Positions 52,663 through 61,419 of a DNA stretch of 64,000 nucleotides are shown here, one piece after another. The position numbers were made by a program, and so were the translations under genes. The notes under the pieces were generated by a model, which saw only the letters and a program-made list of their open reading frames with translations, was not told the origin of the DNA and ran no database searches. The stretch lies in contig NZ_CP049366.1 of the NCBI RefSeq assembly GCF_014058425.1, forward strand, positions 186,001 through 250,000, given 5' to 3'. The DNA is from Companilactobacillus pabuli (GTDB taxonomy: Bacteria > Bacillota > Bacilli > Lactobacillales > Lactobacillaceae). Positions within the stretch are counted from its first letter, which is position 1. The number at the start of each line of letters is the position of its first letter.

Positions 52663-52748
52663 CTACCACAAAAATCTATTCCATCTGATGTTTGAAGTCA
52701 TGGGACCGCAACTCCCATGGCTTCTTTTCGTTTACAAAGGTATTATAT
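52584..52748 (+). repeat. Direct repeat copy 2: structured 165-bp element
   Basis: Partner of 48514-48677. It keeps both hairpins (AGCTAACC/GGTTAGCT and the GAAG-CATGGGA terminator). The two copies bracket the LysR pseudogene and the shikimate-type operon, 4.07 kb apart in direct orientation. Confidence 0.8.
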
Positions 52749-52781
52749 CCAAAAGAATTAATTTTATCAATCAAATAAAGA

Positions 52782-52816
52782 TCCGAAGCCAAAATTATTC
52801 AGCTTCGGATTTTTTG
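52782..52816. terminator. Bidirectional terminator at the MazE-like gene
   Basis: ATCCGAAGC...GCTTCGGATTTTTT hairpin overlapping the stop of the minus-strand antitoxin gene. Confidence 0.8.
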
Positions 52817-52953
52817 TTGTCATTATTTTTAGGAAGGCAGACGATTGTTCCGTCGTAACCTTGATACATATCATATTCTGTTGCCATTGGATGGATGGTA
52901 CTAGGAATGGTTATTACTTGCTCGCCATTGATTGCTTTAACTTTGACTGACAT
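52795..52953 (-). CDS. Orphan MazE/AbrB-like antitoxin
   Basis: 52 residues from ATG 52953: MSVKVKAINGEQVITIPS, then TIHPMATEYDMYQGYDGT, IVCLPKNND. The short beta pattern (V-x-V-x4-x-V-x-TIP, Y-x-x-YxGYDGTI) fits SpoVT/AbrB-type MazE antitoxins of lactobacilli, which lack their own DNA-binding extras. AAGGTAGTG lies a few bases upstream of the start. No MazF-like toxin gene follows on this strand; the terminator comes at once. Confidence 0.6.
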   Translation of the reverse strand: MSVKVKAINGEQVITIPSTIHPMATEYDMYQGYDGTIVCLPKNNDNKKSEAE

Positions 52954-53045
52954 GATTACACTACCTTTCGCACCAAGTTAGTACATTAAAAATAACACGT
53001 TTCCGGAGTGAAAGAAAGTTTTAGACTAAAAAAGTAAGAAGACTG

Positions 53046-53083
53046 TTAAAAGACTTTTAAATAGCTTTTAAACGATATATAAT
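53046..53083 (+). promoter_or_regulatory. Toxin-antitoxin promoter with palindromic operator
   Basis: TTAAAAG-A-CTTTTAA (53046-53060) plus a further CTTTTAAA half-site (53065-53072) lie upstream of TATAAT (53078-53083). Autoregulation by the antitoxin or the pair is expected. Confidence 0.65.
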
Positions 53084-53106
53084 AGACGCGAAAAGGAGTG
53101 ACTTGA

Positions 53107-53481
53107 ATGGTAGTTTCTAAAACAACAACAGATTTTTTAGGAAAGTCAATTACTAGCATTTCCGATTTAAAAAAATCTCCCCAAAAACTTTTTGATCAGT
53201 CTAATAATACTAATGAAGGCATATTTGTATTTAATAGAAATAAGCCAGAAGGAGTTCTACTTTCTTTAAAGCACTACGATGATTTAATAAAAGAAAATAG
53301 AATATTACGAGAAAAACTTGATAAAGCATATGAAAAATTACTAGATGAGAAAATGAATATCGAATCTGAAAAAAGAATAAAAGATCATTTAAACAATCAT
53401 ACAAAAATGATTAGTGAAGATGAGGTATTAGGAGATGGGTTAAAGAACATTAAAATAGATGATGAAGATGGATGGGAGTAG
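53107..53481 (+). CDS. Phd/YefM-type antitoxin
   Basis: 124 residues behind AAAAGGAGTGACTTGA. The N-terminal 70 residues (TSISDLKKSPQKLFDQSNNTNEGIFVFNRNKPEGVLLSLKHYDDLI) are the Phd/YefM DNA-binding fold; a coiled coil and acidic tail follow and would wrap the toxin. Ten bases upstream of the RelE/ParE-like gene. Confidence 0.85.
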   Translation: MVVSKTTTDFLGKSITSISDLKKSPQKLFDQSNNTNEGIFVFNRNKPEGVLLSLKHYDDLIKENRILREKLDKAYEKLLDEKMNIESEKRIKDHLNNHTKMISEDEVLGDGLKNIKIDDEDGWE

Positions 53482-53490
53482 CCACTTAAC

Positions 53491-53817
53491 ATGAATGATT
53501 CTACAGATTTGTATGAATTGGTATTTTATCCTAAAGCCGCTAAGGAATTCAAAAAATTAGATGGTGATCAAAGAATCTTTGTATTGAAAGGTTTAAAGAG
53601 AATTCAAAAAGAAGGAATGTTAGCTGGTCAACCTCTTCATGGAAACCTTCATAATTGTAGAAAACTAAAAAATAAAAAAACGGGATTACGAATTATCTTT
53701 ATGCAAGAAGATAATAGAATAAATGTCATTGAAATAGTAGCAATTGGGTATAGAGAAGATAGTAAAGTATATATTAATGCGGGTAAACGTATTAATATAC
53801 ATAGGTTTCAGAAATAA
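53491..53817 (+). CDS. RelE/ParE-superfamily toxin
   Basis: 108 residues. YELVFYPKAAKEFKKLDGDQRIFVLKGLKRI is the RelE/ParE N-terminus; LRIIFMQEDNRINVIEIVAIGYREDSKVY is the core beta sheet with the late Arg/Tyr residues used for mRNA cleavage in RelE types. The preceding antitoxin completes a type II pair. RelE (mRNA) is favoured over ParE (gyrase), not proven. Confidence 0.85.
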   Translation: MNDSTDLYELVFYPKAAKEFKKLDGDQRIFVLKGLKRIQKEGMLAGQPLHGNLHNCRKLKNKKTGLRIIFMQEDNRINVIEIVAIGYREDSKVYINAGKRINIHRFQK

Positions 53818-53866
53818 AAATAGCCTTGTTAGAATAAACGTACATTCTAGCAAGGCCATTTTTTTA
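53816..53866. terminator. Terminator between toxin gene and purine permease
   Basis: GCCTTGTTAGAAT...ATTCTAGCAAGGC hairpin with A/T runs on both sides, between convergent genes. Confidence 0.85.
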
Positions 53867-55201
53867 CTTCCCAGGCAAAATATTAATAATATAAAGCAAC
53901 AAGATAAAGACAAAGAACAAGATATACATAATAGGTGTAACTTCCTTACGGCGGCCAGCAGCCCACATTGTTAGAGGGTAGAACAAGATACCAAAGGCGA
54001 AACCGTAAGAGATGTTATAAGTCAAAGGCATACCAACGATTGTTAGAAAGGCTGGCATGGCAATTTCAAATTTAGTCCAATCGATTTGTTTCATTGATTG
54101 AGCCATCAAAATACCAACGATGATCAAAACTGGTGCAGTAACGTTAGTAGTTACGATGGACAAGAGTGGCGAGAAGAACATTGAGATAGCAAACATCACG
54201 CTGACAACTAGAGCAGTTAGACCAGTACGACCACCAACGGCGATACCAGCAGAAGATTCAACGAAGGCGGCAGTTGGAGTAGTACCCATGACAGCACCAC
54301 CAAGCATTGAAATAGAGTCAGCCATCAAAGCTTTACCAATACGAGGCATTTTGTTGTCTTTCATGAAGCCAGCTTGTTCAGCCAAACCAATCAAAGTACC
54401 GGCAGTATCGAAGAATGCTACCAATAAGAAGACTAAGACGACCGCCCAAAGTTGTGGGTTAGCTAGATCTGGCATGTGAGCAACCCCGACACCAAAGGTT
54501 GGTTTCATACTAGGAATAGTTGAGATGATTTGTTTTGGAAGTGGAATTAATTTTGTAATTAAACCGACGATAGTTGTTAAAACCATACCGATGAAAATTG
54601 AACCAGGAACTTTTTTGGCCATCAACAAACCAGTTGCGACTAGTCCGAAGATAGTTAACCAAGTTGTAGGAACAGTCAAAGAACCCATTTCTACCAAAGT
54701 AGATTTACTTGCTGTGACTAAGCCACCACCTTGTAGACCAACGAAGGCGATGAACAAACCGATACCAGCAGCCATAGCTAATTTTAAGTCATGCGGAATA
54801 GAATCGATGACTAATTCACGTAATTTTAATACAGAGATCAATAAGAATAAAATACTCGACATGAATACTCCGGCCATAGCTGTTTGCCAAGGAATACCCA
54901 TAGCGAGAACTACTGAATAAGTAAAGAAGGCATTGTCACCCAAACCTGGAGCGATGGCGATTGGATAGTTGGCAAGTAGAGCCATCAAGACGGAACCTAA
55001 GATTGCGGAAAGAGCAGTAGCAGTGAAGACGGCACCTTTATCCATACCCGCTGTCCCTAAAACTTGTGGGTTGACGAATAAAATATAAGCCATTGAAACG
55101 AACGTTGTTAATCCAGCTAACACTTCACGACGAACAGTTGTATTAGCCTCTTTAAGGTGAAATAGTTTTTCCATGAAACTGAGACTTGGATCTGATTCCA
55201 T
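53864..55201 (-). CDS. NCS2 family purine permease (guanine/hypoxanthine, AzgA-like)
   Basis: 445 residues, 13-14 helices. TTFVSMAYILFVNPQVLG, PGLGDNAFFTYSVVLAMG and TPTAAFVESSAGIAVGGRTGLTALV are the AzgA/PbuG signatures, with the substrate-binding Glu in the last. It imports guanine or hypoxanthine with protons. The start is an ATG 12 bp after AGGGGG. A PurR box upstream supports the purine role. No purine riboswitch was found. Confidence 0.93.
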   Translation of the reverse strand: MESDPSLSFMEKLFHLKEANTTVRREVLAGLTTFVSMAYILFVNPQVLGTAGMDKGAVFTATALSAILGSVLMALLANYPIAIAPGLGDNAFFTYSVVLAMGIPWQTAMAGVFMSSILFLLISVLKLRELVIDSIPHDLKLAMAAGIGLFIAFVGLQGGGLVTASKSTLVEMGSLTVPTTWLTIFGLVATGLLMAKKVPGSIFIGMVLTTIVGLITKLIPLPKQIISTIPSMKPTFGVGVAHMPDLANPQLWAVVLVFLLVAFFDTAGTLIGLAEQAGFMKDNKMPRIGKALMADSISMLGGAVMGTTPTAAFVESSAGIAVGGRTGLTALVVSVMFAISMFFSPLLSIVTTNVTAPVLIIVGILMAQSMKQIDWTKFEIAMPAFLTIVGMPLTYNISYGFAFGILFYPLTMWAAGRRKEVTPIMYILFFVFILLLYIINILPGK

Positions 55202-55289
55202 GATATTAACCCCCTAAGGTTTTATAGTTTACTTCATAAGTATTACAGATATTATGAGAAATTACAACTAAAAGACGATTAATAATAAA

Positions 55290-55314
55290 ATTATATCAAA
55301 TATTGTTCGGATTT
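55290..55314 (-). promoter_or_regulatory. PurR box and -10 of the purine permease
   Basis: Minus-strand AAATCCGAACAAT (55302-55314) matches the lactic-acid-bacterial PurBox AWWWCCGAACWWT at every position. TATAAT follows at 55295-55290. No good -35, which fits an activator-dependent promoter. Confidence 0.8.
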
Positions 55315-55382
55315 ATATTTATTCAAGCCAATAAAAAAGTATCTCACAAACAAAATTGTAAAATACCTCTCTAAAAGACAAA

Positions 55383-56024
55383 CTATCTAAAAACTTCCTC
55401 AGCTGGTGTGTCACCACTAGCAAAAGTATATTCTTTCTTGATTGTAGCGGGATTTTCAATAATCAAAGCTAGAGCTTTAGCAACGTCAGCACGAGGAATC
55501 GAACCGGATTCATTTGGACCTAACAATTGAATCTTGCCCGTACCGTCATCATCAGTTAAAGCACCAGGATGGATGATCGTGTAATCTAGACTTGTACCAC
55601 GCAAATGGTCATCAGCGTAATGTTTAGCGGTCATGTAAGGTCTAATGCCAGTAGCGTCCCACTTCTCGCGGTTGTCACTGAACATTGAGCTGACCATGAT
55701 ATAACGCTTGATATCACTTGCTTCGGCAACCATCATTGTTTTAATAGCACCGTCAAGATCGATTTCCATAGTTAATGCATCACTTGCACCACCAGCACCG
55801 GCAGAGAAGACGATGACATCGGCACCACTTTCTTCAATAGATGTGCTGATTTCGTCTAAAGATGCAGTCAAATCAATGTATTGTGTTTCAATGTTGTTTT
55901 CATTGTAGGCCTTGATCTGTTCTTGACTACGCAATCCAGCAACAAAATCGATGTTTCTTGATTGTAATTCTCCAATTAATAGGTGTCCGACTTTTCCGTG
56001 AGCACCAATGATAAGAACTTTCAT
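55383..56024 (-). CDS. NAD(P)H-binding protein, atypical SDR (YwnB-like)
   Basis: 213 residues. KVLIIGAHGKVGHLLIGELQSR is an atypical SDR nucleotide loop (GAxGxxG), with VFSAGAGG and IMVSSMFSD blocks; no classical Tyr-x3-Lys pair. Such NAD(P)H-binding proteins act as reductases or nucleotide-sensing proteins. Start behind AAGGAGG. Function not known. Confidence 0.8.
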   Translation of the reverse strand: MKVLIIGAHGKVGHLLIGELQSRNIDFVAGLRSQEQIKAYNENNIETQYIDLTASLDEISTSIEESGADVIVFSAGAGGASDALTMEIDLDGAIKTMMVAEASDIKRYIMVSSMFSDNREKWDATGIRPYMTAKHYADDHLRGTSLDYTIIHPGALTDDDGTGKIQLLGPNESGSIPRADVAKALALIIENPATIKKEYTFASGDTPAEEVFR

Positions 56025-56136
56025 AAATTCAAAACCTCCTTAGTTAACCATACTGTAGCAACAATTTTTTGATAATGCTAGTCTTTTGTATCTTATATGT
56101 GTCTATACTAAAATTAATAAAAAGGGGAGGGTATAT

Positions 56137-56898
56137 ATGAAGATATTAGGAATATTAGCCTCGCACCAGGAACATGGACTCAATGCTAAAATGCTAGCTG
56201 AAGTCTTGGATAATGTTGATCCTGGTGTCGAAACTGAAACCATCTATTTAGAAAATTACGAAATAACTCCGCATAAATATCATGAAAAAAATGCTGTTTT
56301 GGATGAATTATCGCAAAAATTGATGGATAGCGATGTCTGGGTCTTTGCGGCACCAACTTATTTTCGTGAATTATCCGGTGTCTTGAAGAATTTCTTCGAT
56401 TGTATGCGACCAAAACTAGTTTATTTCAAGGAAAATGGTGATACGATCCCGGGACAATTCAAGAATAAGCATTATTTGAGTATCAGTTCTTGTTACGTCT
56501 CGACTTTGGAAAACTTTTTAACCGGTGTCACTGACGAAAGTTTCAAGACGATTGATCGAGTGATGTCAGCTGCTGGCGTGATCAAAGTCGGCGAGATAGT
56601 TTTGCCAAATACTTTTGGGATGAAAGAAATTCCTAATAATAAGAAAGAATTGTGTCACAAATATGCGAAAAAGATATCTGTCAAAAAGAGAAAGGATGAT
56701 TCAACTGTGAAAAGATATATTCAATTATTCTTCATGATTGCGGTAATGGCATTAATTACAATGGGGATTCAAGTGCCACTAAAGAGCTGGATCGGCAGTA
56801 ACTTCTGGTTGAACTACGTCAGTTTTACAGTGATTTTCTTCGTCTTGTTGGCTTGTATCTTGCATTTTGTAACTTTTGTAAAGCATCGTCGGCGTTAA
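56137..56898 (+). CDS. Flavodoxin-family NAD(P)H:FMN reductase with membrane tail
   Basis: 253 residues from ATG 56137 (AGGGGAGGG upstream); the ATG at 56086 has no site. The N-terminal 180 residues are an NADPH-dependent FMN reductase fold (ILGILASHQEHGLNAKMLAEVL, VFAAPTYFRELSGVLKNFFDCM). The C-terminal 65 residues add two membrane helices, unusual for the family, so it may serve membrane electron transfer. Divergent from the YwnB-like gene. Confidence 0.75.
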   Translation: MKILGILASHQEHGLNAKMLAEVLDNVDPGVETETIYLENYEITPHKYHEKNAVLDELSQKLMDSDVWVFAAPTYFRELSGVLKNFFDCMRPKLVYFKENGDTIPGQFKNKHYLSISSCYVSTLENFLTGVTDESFKTIDRVMSAAGVIKVGEIVLPNTFGMKEIPNNKKELCHKYAKKISVKKRKDDSTVKRYIQLFFMIAVMALITMGIQVPLKSWIGSNFWLNYVSFTVIFFVLLACILHFVTFVKHRRR

Positions 56899-56941
56899 TT
56901 TAGGCATTAAAAAAAGGCAGTCAAACGGCTACCTTAATTTT

Positions 56942-57439
56942 TTACTTTACTAATTCATTTAGTTGACCGAGGACCTTATCATAACTAGGTTCATCAGTTT
57001 GAACAGGTACGATTTCGGAATAGATAATTTCACCATTCTTATCAACGACCCAAACGGAACGAGCTAAAATATTACGATCTCTGATCCAAATCTTTGATTT
57101 CTTACCGAAGTCATGGTCGATATCAGATAGCATGACCATGTTCTTAACCCCTTCAGCAGCACACCAGTGAGATTGTTCTTCCGGAGTGTTAGTTGAAATA
57201 GTCACAAAGTTGATTTCTGAATGTCCATCAATTTCTTCATTGAAATGCTTAGTTTGCACGCTGCAGACACTAGTATTGATATTTGGAACAACACTGATAA
57301 GTAGAGGCTTGTCTAAGAAACTGCTCAACTTGACCTCATTGTTATCTTTATTTAGAACAGTAAAATCAGGGAACTTTTCACCTACAGTCAAAGGATCACC
57401 ATAAGTAGTAATCGTTTCTCCCTTAAAATCTAAATCCAT
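56942..57439 (-). CDS. tpx: Thiol peroxidase (atypical 2-Cys)
   Basis: 165 residues from ATG 57439 (AAAGGTGTG upstream). NINTSVCSVQTKHF carries the peroxidatic Cys, HWCAAEGVKNMVMLSD the resolving Cys, and GEKFPDFTVLNKD the usual Tpx start. Reduces hydroperoxides with thioredoxin. Single gene. Confidence 0.93.
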   Translation of the reverse strand: MDLDFKGETITTYGDPLTVGEKFPDFTVLNKDNNEVKLSSFLDKPLLISVVPNINTSVCSVQTKHFNEEIDGHSEINFVTISTNTPEEQSHWCAAEGVKNMVMLSDIDHDFGKKSKIWIRDRNILARSVWVVDKNGEIIYSEIVPVQTDEPSYDKVLGQLNELVK

Positions 57440-57532
57440 ACAAATCACACCTTTCTATTCGAACTAAATTTATTATAAATGACCATGAATCAAAAACCTA
57501 GAAATTAGACTGAGAAGACAAGGAATATAGCG

Positions 57533-58045
57533 ATGAACTTAATAGGAAAGAAAATAATTATTCGAGATTTTCAAAAAGAAGATTTTCCTGAATTCTTTAA
57601 ATTGGTACAGGACAAAACTAATCATGATTTAGCTGGATTGGAATATACAGCTGATGAAAATTTTGCCCACAATTTGTTGGAGATGTATCAAAGAAGGGAT
57701 GGCGCTTTCGTCATTGCTCAAAAAGATACTGATCAGATGGTCGGAATAATCGAAATGAACAAACGTGGCGCAAGTAACGATTTGCTACTAACACGAGAAA
57801 TAGGATTCGTAATTAATAGGAAGTTTCGCAATCAAGGTTTCGCCAAAGAGTCAGTTCAGCTGTTAATCGATTATGGATTTAACGAGTTGAATTTGACTGA
57901 GATTTGGGCATCAAGTGAAAAAGATAATCAAGCACCACAAAAATTATTGGAATTATTGGGATTTAAATACATTTATGAAGTCAATCAAGCGCTTCCATAT
58001 GCAATGCAGTCGAATCTGGTTAAATACTACCTTTTGAAGAAATGA
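57533..58045 (+). CDS. GNAT N-acetyltransferase, RimJ/RimL-like
   Basis: 170 residues. IIIRDFQKEDFPEFFKLV start, and REIGFVINRKFRNQGFAKESVQLLIDYGF holds the acetyl-CoA R/Q-xx-G-x-G/A loop. The substrate is unknown; relatives acetylate ribosomal protein termini, spermidine or antibiotics. A poor ribosome site (AAGGAATATAG) precedes ATG. Confidence 0.85.
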   Translation: MNLIGKKIIIRDFQKEDFPEFFKLVQDKTNHDLAGLEYTADENFAHNLLEMYQRRDGAFVIAQKDTDQMVGIIEMNKRGASNDLLLTREIGFVINRKFRNQGFAKESVQLLIDYGFNELNLTEIWASSEKDNQAPQKLLELLGFKYIYEVNQALPYAMQSNLVKYYLLKK

Positions 58046-58159
58046 TTCATTTCTTGTAAGAAATTCTTAATAATTTCGGACTAGTTATGAGGTAGACAGA
58101 TGGTACTATACAAAGCGTAAGGAGAAAACAGACAGACTTTTGATGAAGAGGTTTTTTAT

Positions 58160-59185
58160 ATGAAAAAAAGAATGAGAACTAGAAAAAGTCTCAATGTCAA
58201 AAAGCGAGTAGTCGGTTTCTTCGCAATTGCCGTTATATTGTTGGGTGTGATTGGAGGATTTGGTCTTACACATGTAATTGCCGAATCTAACAGCACGACA
58301 GGAGGTGGCGCTGACAGGTCAGCACCGGTAGCGGTTGTCGCCAGTAAGTCAGATGACACTTCTGGACTTCTAGGTGGCGGCGGTACTAATGCCAACGTTG
58401 TTTTGAATAGTGATAATACCGGAGATAGCACCGGATCCGAAACTTTTGTTTTATCATATGCAAGTGTTCCAGCTGGCAAGACTGCTACATTAACTGCAAA
58501 CATTGTTATACCTAAGAAATCTTTTAATGGGTATATAATGGGAGGATTTAATGTCAGTCCTTATAAAGAAAAAGCAAAAGAAACTGTTTCATCAAATGGT
58601 ACTTTATTAAAGAATAAGTTTAGTTATTCTATACCTATTCAAATACATCAAAATGGTAAGGAAAATCAAGAACCTAAATATTCAGTTATGTCGGTCAGAC
58701 CAAATACAGTTAGTTCTGCAAAGGGACCAAATGCTGGTGTGACTGCAAAAGTTCACAATGCAAATAATGCGTATGCTGGTCAATTAAGTTCAAAGGCAGT
58801 TGTAACAAGTAAAAGTGATAAGAAATTCAAAATTACTGAAGTTAAGAATAATCAAAATTTAGCTCCTACATCTACTTATAATTATTCAATTTCTTGGGGA
58901 AAAAAGAGACTCCAGGCTGGTAATTATCACTTGAAATTAACGTATAAAACAGCAGGTGGAATCAAGAGTTGGGTAATCAATAAAGACTTCACAATCACAA
59001 ACAACGATGCTGCTAAATACAACAAATTAGCAGGAATTAAACCTAATTATCTATGGCTATGGATCTTGCTAGGTGTTCTAGCTCTAGCAATTATTTTGGG
59101 CTTAGGAGTCTATTTAGGTAAGAGAAATAATAATAAAGATAACAACAATAATTCTGGAAATACAACTAGAAGACGTCGTCGTTAA
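58160..59185 (+). CDS. WxL-interacting-type protein lacking a full DUF916 domain
   Basis: 341 residues. A basic N-terminus and signal helix (residues 18-40), a Gly/Ser/Thr-rich stretch to about 85, then FVLSYASVPAGKTATLTANIVIPKKSFNGYIMGGFNVSP, which is the end of DUF916. A DUF3324-like beta domain (about 170-285), a membrane helix (298-320) and a short Arg/Asn-rich cytosolic tail follow. Typical WxIPs carry a whole DUF916 first. The homologous genes at 59274 and 60259 do. Confidence 0.75.
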   Translation: MKKRMRTRKSLNVKKRVVGFFAIAVILLGVIGGFGLTHVIAESNSTTGGGADRSAPVAVVASKSDDTSGLLGGGGTNANVVLNSDNTGDSTGSETFVLSYASVPAGKTATLTANIVIPKKSFNGYIMGGFNVSPYKEKAKETVSSNGTLLKNKFSYSIPIQIHQNGKENQEPKYSVMSVRPNTVSSAKGPNAGVTAKVHNANNAYAGQLSSKAVVTSKSDKKFKITEVKNNQNLAPTSTYNYSISWGKKRLQAGNYHLKLTYKTAGGIKSWVINKDFTITNNDAAKYNKLAGIKPNYLWLWILLGVLALAIILGLGVYLGKRNNNKDNNNNSGNTTRRRRR

Positions 59186-59201
59186 TTAATAAATAAATAT
59201 T

Positions 59202-59232
59202 AAGCTGTTCCAACAATTGGAACGGCTTTTTT
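59202..59232 (+). terminator. Terminator between WxIP genes
   Basis: AGCTGTTCCAA-CAA-TTGGAACGGCT then TTTTT. Confidence 0.85.
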
Positions 59233-59273
59233 AGTATCATAGAAGCATACAGAGCTTTTAATTAGAGGTTATT

Positions 59274-60254
59274 ATGAATAAAAAAGTAGTATGTTTAGTT
59301 TTTGGAATATTTCTTTCACTAGTGTCCTTCTTTTCGTTTGATAATTATGTAAAAGCTGATATTGATGGCTTAACCGTTACTCCTTTAATTGGAGATTCGG
59401 ATGTTACTGATCGTTTCCAAATTATTGGTGATTCAAATTCAGAAAGAACTTTGGAAATTTCACTGTCGAATTTTGGCATTAGAAGATTGCATTTGAAAGT
59501 TGTGCCTACTAATGCCACGACTTCAATGGATGGAAAAATAGTTTATACTGATGATGTAAAAGCGGGTCAGTATGGATTAAAGTATGCTTTTTCAGATATG
59601 ACTAAATCTCAGAAGGTAACATTAGCTCCGAATAAAACAAAAGATTTAAAATTTAAAGTTAAGTTACCTTCAAAAAAAATTAATGGCTTGGTTCTTGGAG
59701 GTTTTAGTATCCGTTCATTAGATAGTGCTGTGTCAGGAACTGCGGATGTACCCGTATGGATAACTGATGATAATAAACCTGTTGGGGGAATATTATCATT
59801 ACATAATCTATCTTTAGATGTAATTAATAAGAAACCTCATATAATAGTAAACCTCCAAAATAAAGAACCAGGGATGATGAAAAAAGTCATCGTCCACGTA
59901 ACAGTCAAACGCAAGAGTTGGCTTGATAGATTCAACCTAGGTCCAAAAACTATGTCAGCGGATCTCACATATCCTAAAGTAGCCCCAAATTCTCGTATTC
60001 CAGTTGACTTTGACCAAAATACGACTCCAATTCAAGCGGGGAAGTACGTCGTCAAAGGTGCGGCTCGAAGTGGGAAGGCTACTTGGACGTTCCACAAAAC
60101 TTATACCATCACCCAAGATCAGGCTAACGACATTAACAAGCGTTGTAAGGGTCTGATTTACAATAAGACAACGACTTACATCTTAATCGTCTGCGTCTTA
60201 GTATCGTTGATTTTCCTAATTTTCTGGGCAATATGGCATTCAGGTAGGAGTTAA
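59274..60254 (+). CDS. DUF916/DUF3324 WxL-interacting protein
   Basis: 326 residues. Signal peptide (1-28), DUF916 (LTVTPLIGDSDVTDRFQIIG; LAPNKTKDLKFKVKLPSKKINGLVLGGFSI), DUF3324 (about 165-285), and a C-terminal membrane helix with a short tail. WxIPs hold WxL surface proteins at the cell wall. Four bases before the next WxIP gene, so co-translated. Confidence 0.85.
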   Translation: MNKKVVCLVFGIFLSLVSFFSFDNYVKADIDGLTVTPLIGDSDVTDRFQIIGDSNSERTLEISLSNFGIRRLHLKVVPTNATTSMDGKIVYTDDVKAGQYGLKYAFSDMTKSQKVTLAPNKTKDLKFKVKLPSKKINGLVLGGFSIRSLDSAVSGTADVPVWITDDNKPVGGILSLHNLSLDVINKKPHIIVNLQNKEPGMMKKVIVHVTVKRKSWLDRFNLGPKTMSADLTYPKVAPNSRIPVDFDQNTTPIQAGKYVVKGAARSGKATWTFHKTYTITQDQANDINKRCKGLIYNKTTTYILIVCVLVSLIFLIFWAIWHSGRS

Positions 60255-60258
60255 AAGT

Positions 60259-61374
60259 ATGAAGAAACGAATAATTGTCTTTTTTTCCACATTATTACTA
60301 TTAATTGCGACATTTTTACCTTTCGCGACAACAGTCAAAGCTGCGCCTGATAAGTCCTATGCGATTCAGGCGATTTTGCCAGACAATCAAACTAACAAAG
60401 ATGAGTCTTTCTTTGATCTCAAAGTTGAACCTAAAAAAGATCAGACTTTGAAAGTTTTGATTGCTAATACTGGTAGTAAATCAATCACAGTCACGGCTGA
60501 AGTCAATAATGCTTATACGGCGGACTCTGGTGTGATTGGCTATGATAAGTACAACGCTCAATTGTACAAGTCAAAATTGCCATCTTTGACATCCCTAGTC
60601 GAAGGCAAACGTAAACAAACTGTCCACTTGGCTACTGGTGAAAATAAGACGGTCGAGTTCAAAGTAAAGTCACCCGATTCTGAATATTCTGGGATTATTT
60701 TGGGTGGTGTTACGACGACAGCTTCTGTTAGTCCAACGAAGTCTAAAAACATCAATATTAAGAATCAAGTTCGCTACGTCAAAGGGGTAGTTTTGCGCTC
60801 CAAAGATGATGGTGTCATGCCTGATATGCATTTGACTTCCGCTGCACCAAAAGCTGTAGCCGGATCGACAGGAATTGCCTACACCTTGGACAATACAGCA
60901 CCGATAAACATCAATAAAGTGTCCCTGAAGGCAGAAATTACTAATGGTAGTAAGAAGACCAACTATAGTGCAGATAACCTGCAAATCGCTCCTAATTCGC
61001 AATTCAACTACTTTATTCCAGTGAAGAAATTGGACGCGGGAACTTACAAAGCACACATCACATTAAAGAACGATTCTGGTTTTGAAAAGTCGTTTGATTA
61101 CAATATCACTGTCAAACAACGTCAAGTTGATAACGTCAATGATGCTGCTTCACCAAAACAAGAATCCAACAACAAACAATGGATTGGTATCATCATTGGA
61201 ATTATTGTCTTGATTGCCGTCGTAGTTTGGATGTATCTCTACTACTCACAACGTAATAAGGGCAATGGTCCAACTAAAGGTCGTGGCAAACTCAATATGA
61301 GAAGTACTAAGAAACCTGACAAGTCAAAAGATTCAAGATCAGGTAGTACTCGCTCAGAACGTCATAAGAAATAA
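60259..61374 (+). CDS. DUF916/DUF3324 WxL-interacting protein
   Basis: 371 residues, the most canonical of the three. Signal peptide (1-29), DUF916 (YAIQAILPDNQTNKDESFFDLKVEP; LATGENKTVEFKVKSPDSEYSGIILGGV), DUF3324 to about 285, membrane helix (310-330) and a basic tail of about 40 residues. It should anchor a WxL protein encoded further right. ISL3 copy 2 now separates it from the lectin gene. Confidence 0.9.
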   Translation: MKKRIIVFFSTLLLLIATFLPFATTVKAAPDKSYAIQAILPDNQTNKDESFFDLKVEPKKDQTLKVLIANTGSKSITVTAEVNNAYTADSGVIGYDKYNAQLYKSKLPSLTSLVEGKRKQTVHLATGENKTVEFKVKSPDSEYSGIILGGVTTTASVSPTKSKNINIKNQVRYVKGVVLRSKDDGVMPDMHLTSAAPKAVAGSTGIAYTLDNTAPININKVSLKAEITNGSKKTNYSADNLQIAPNSQFNYFIPVKKLDAGTYKAHITLKNDSGFEKSFDYNITVKQRQVDNVNDAASPKQESNNKQWIGIIIGIIVLIAVVVWMYLYYSQRNKGNGPTKGRGKLNMRSTKKPDKSKDSRSGSTRSERHKK

Positions 61375-61378
61375 AGAT

Positions 61379-61419
61379 AAAATCGTCTTACTAATTTTGA
61401 TTGGTAAGACGATTTTTTT
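61379..61419 (+). terminator. Terminator hit by ISL3 insertion
   Basis: AAAATCGTCTTAC...GGTAAGACGATTTTTTT; the ISL3 copy entered its T tract, giving the ATTTTTTT duplication. Confidence 0.85.

Noticed and set aside
55202-55380. Purine riboswitch upstream of the NCS2 permease
   Set aside because: The conserved junction sequences are absent; a PurR box accounts for regulation.
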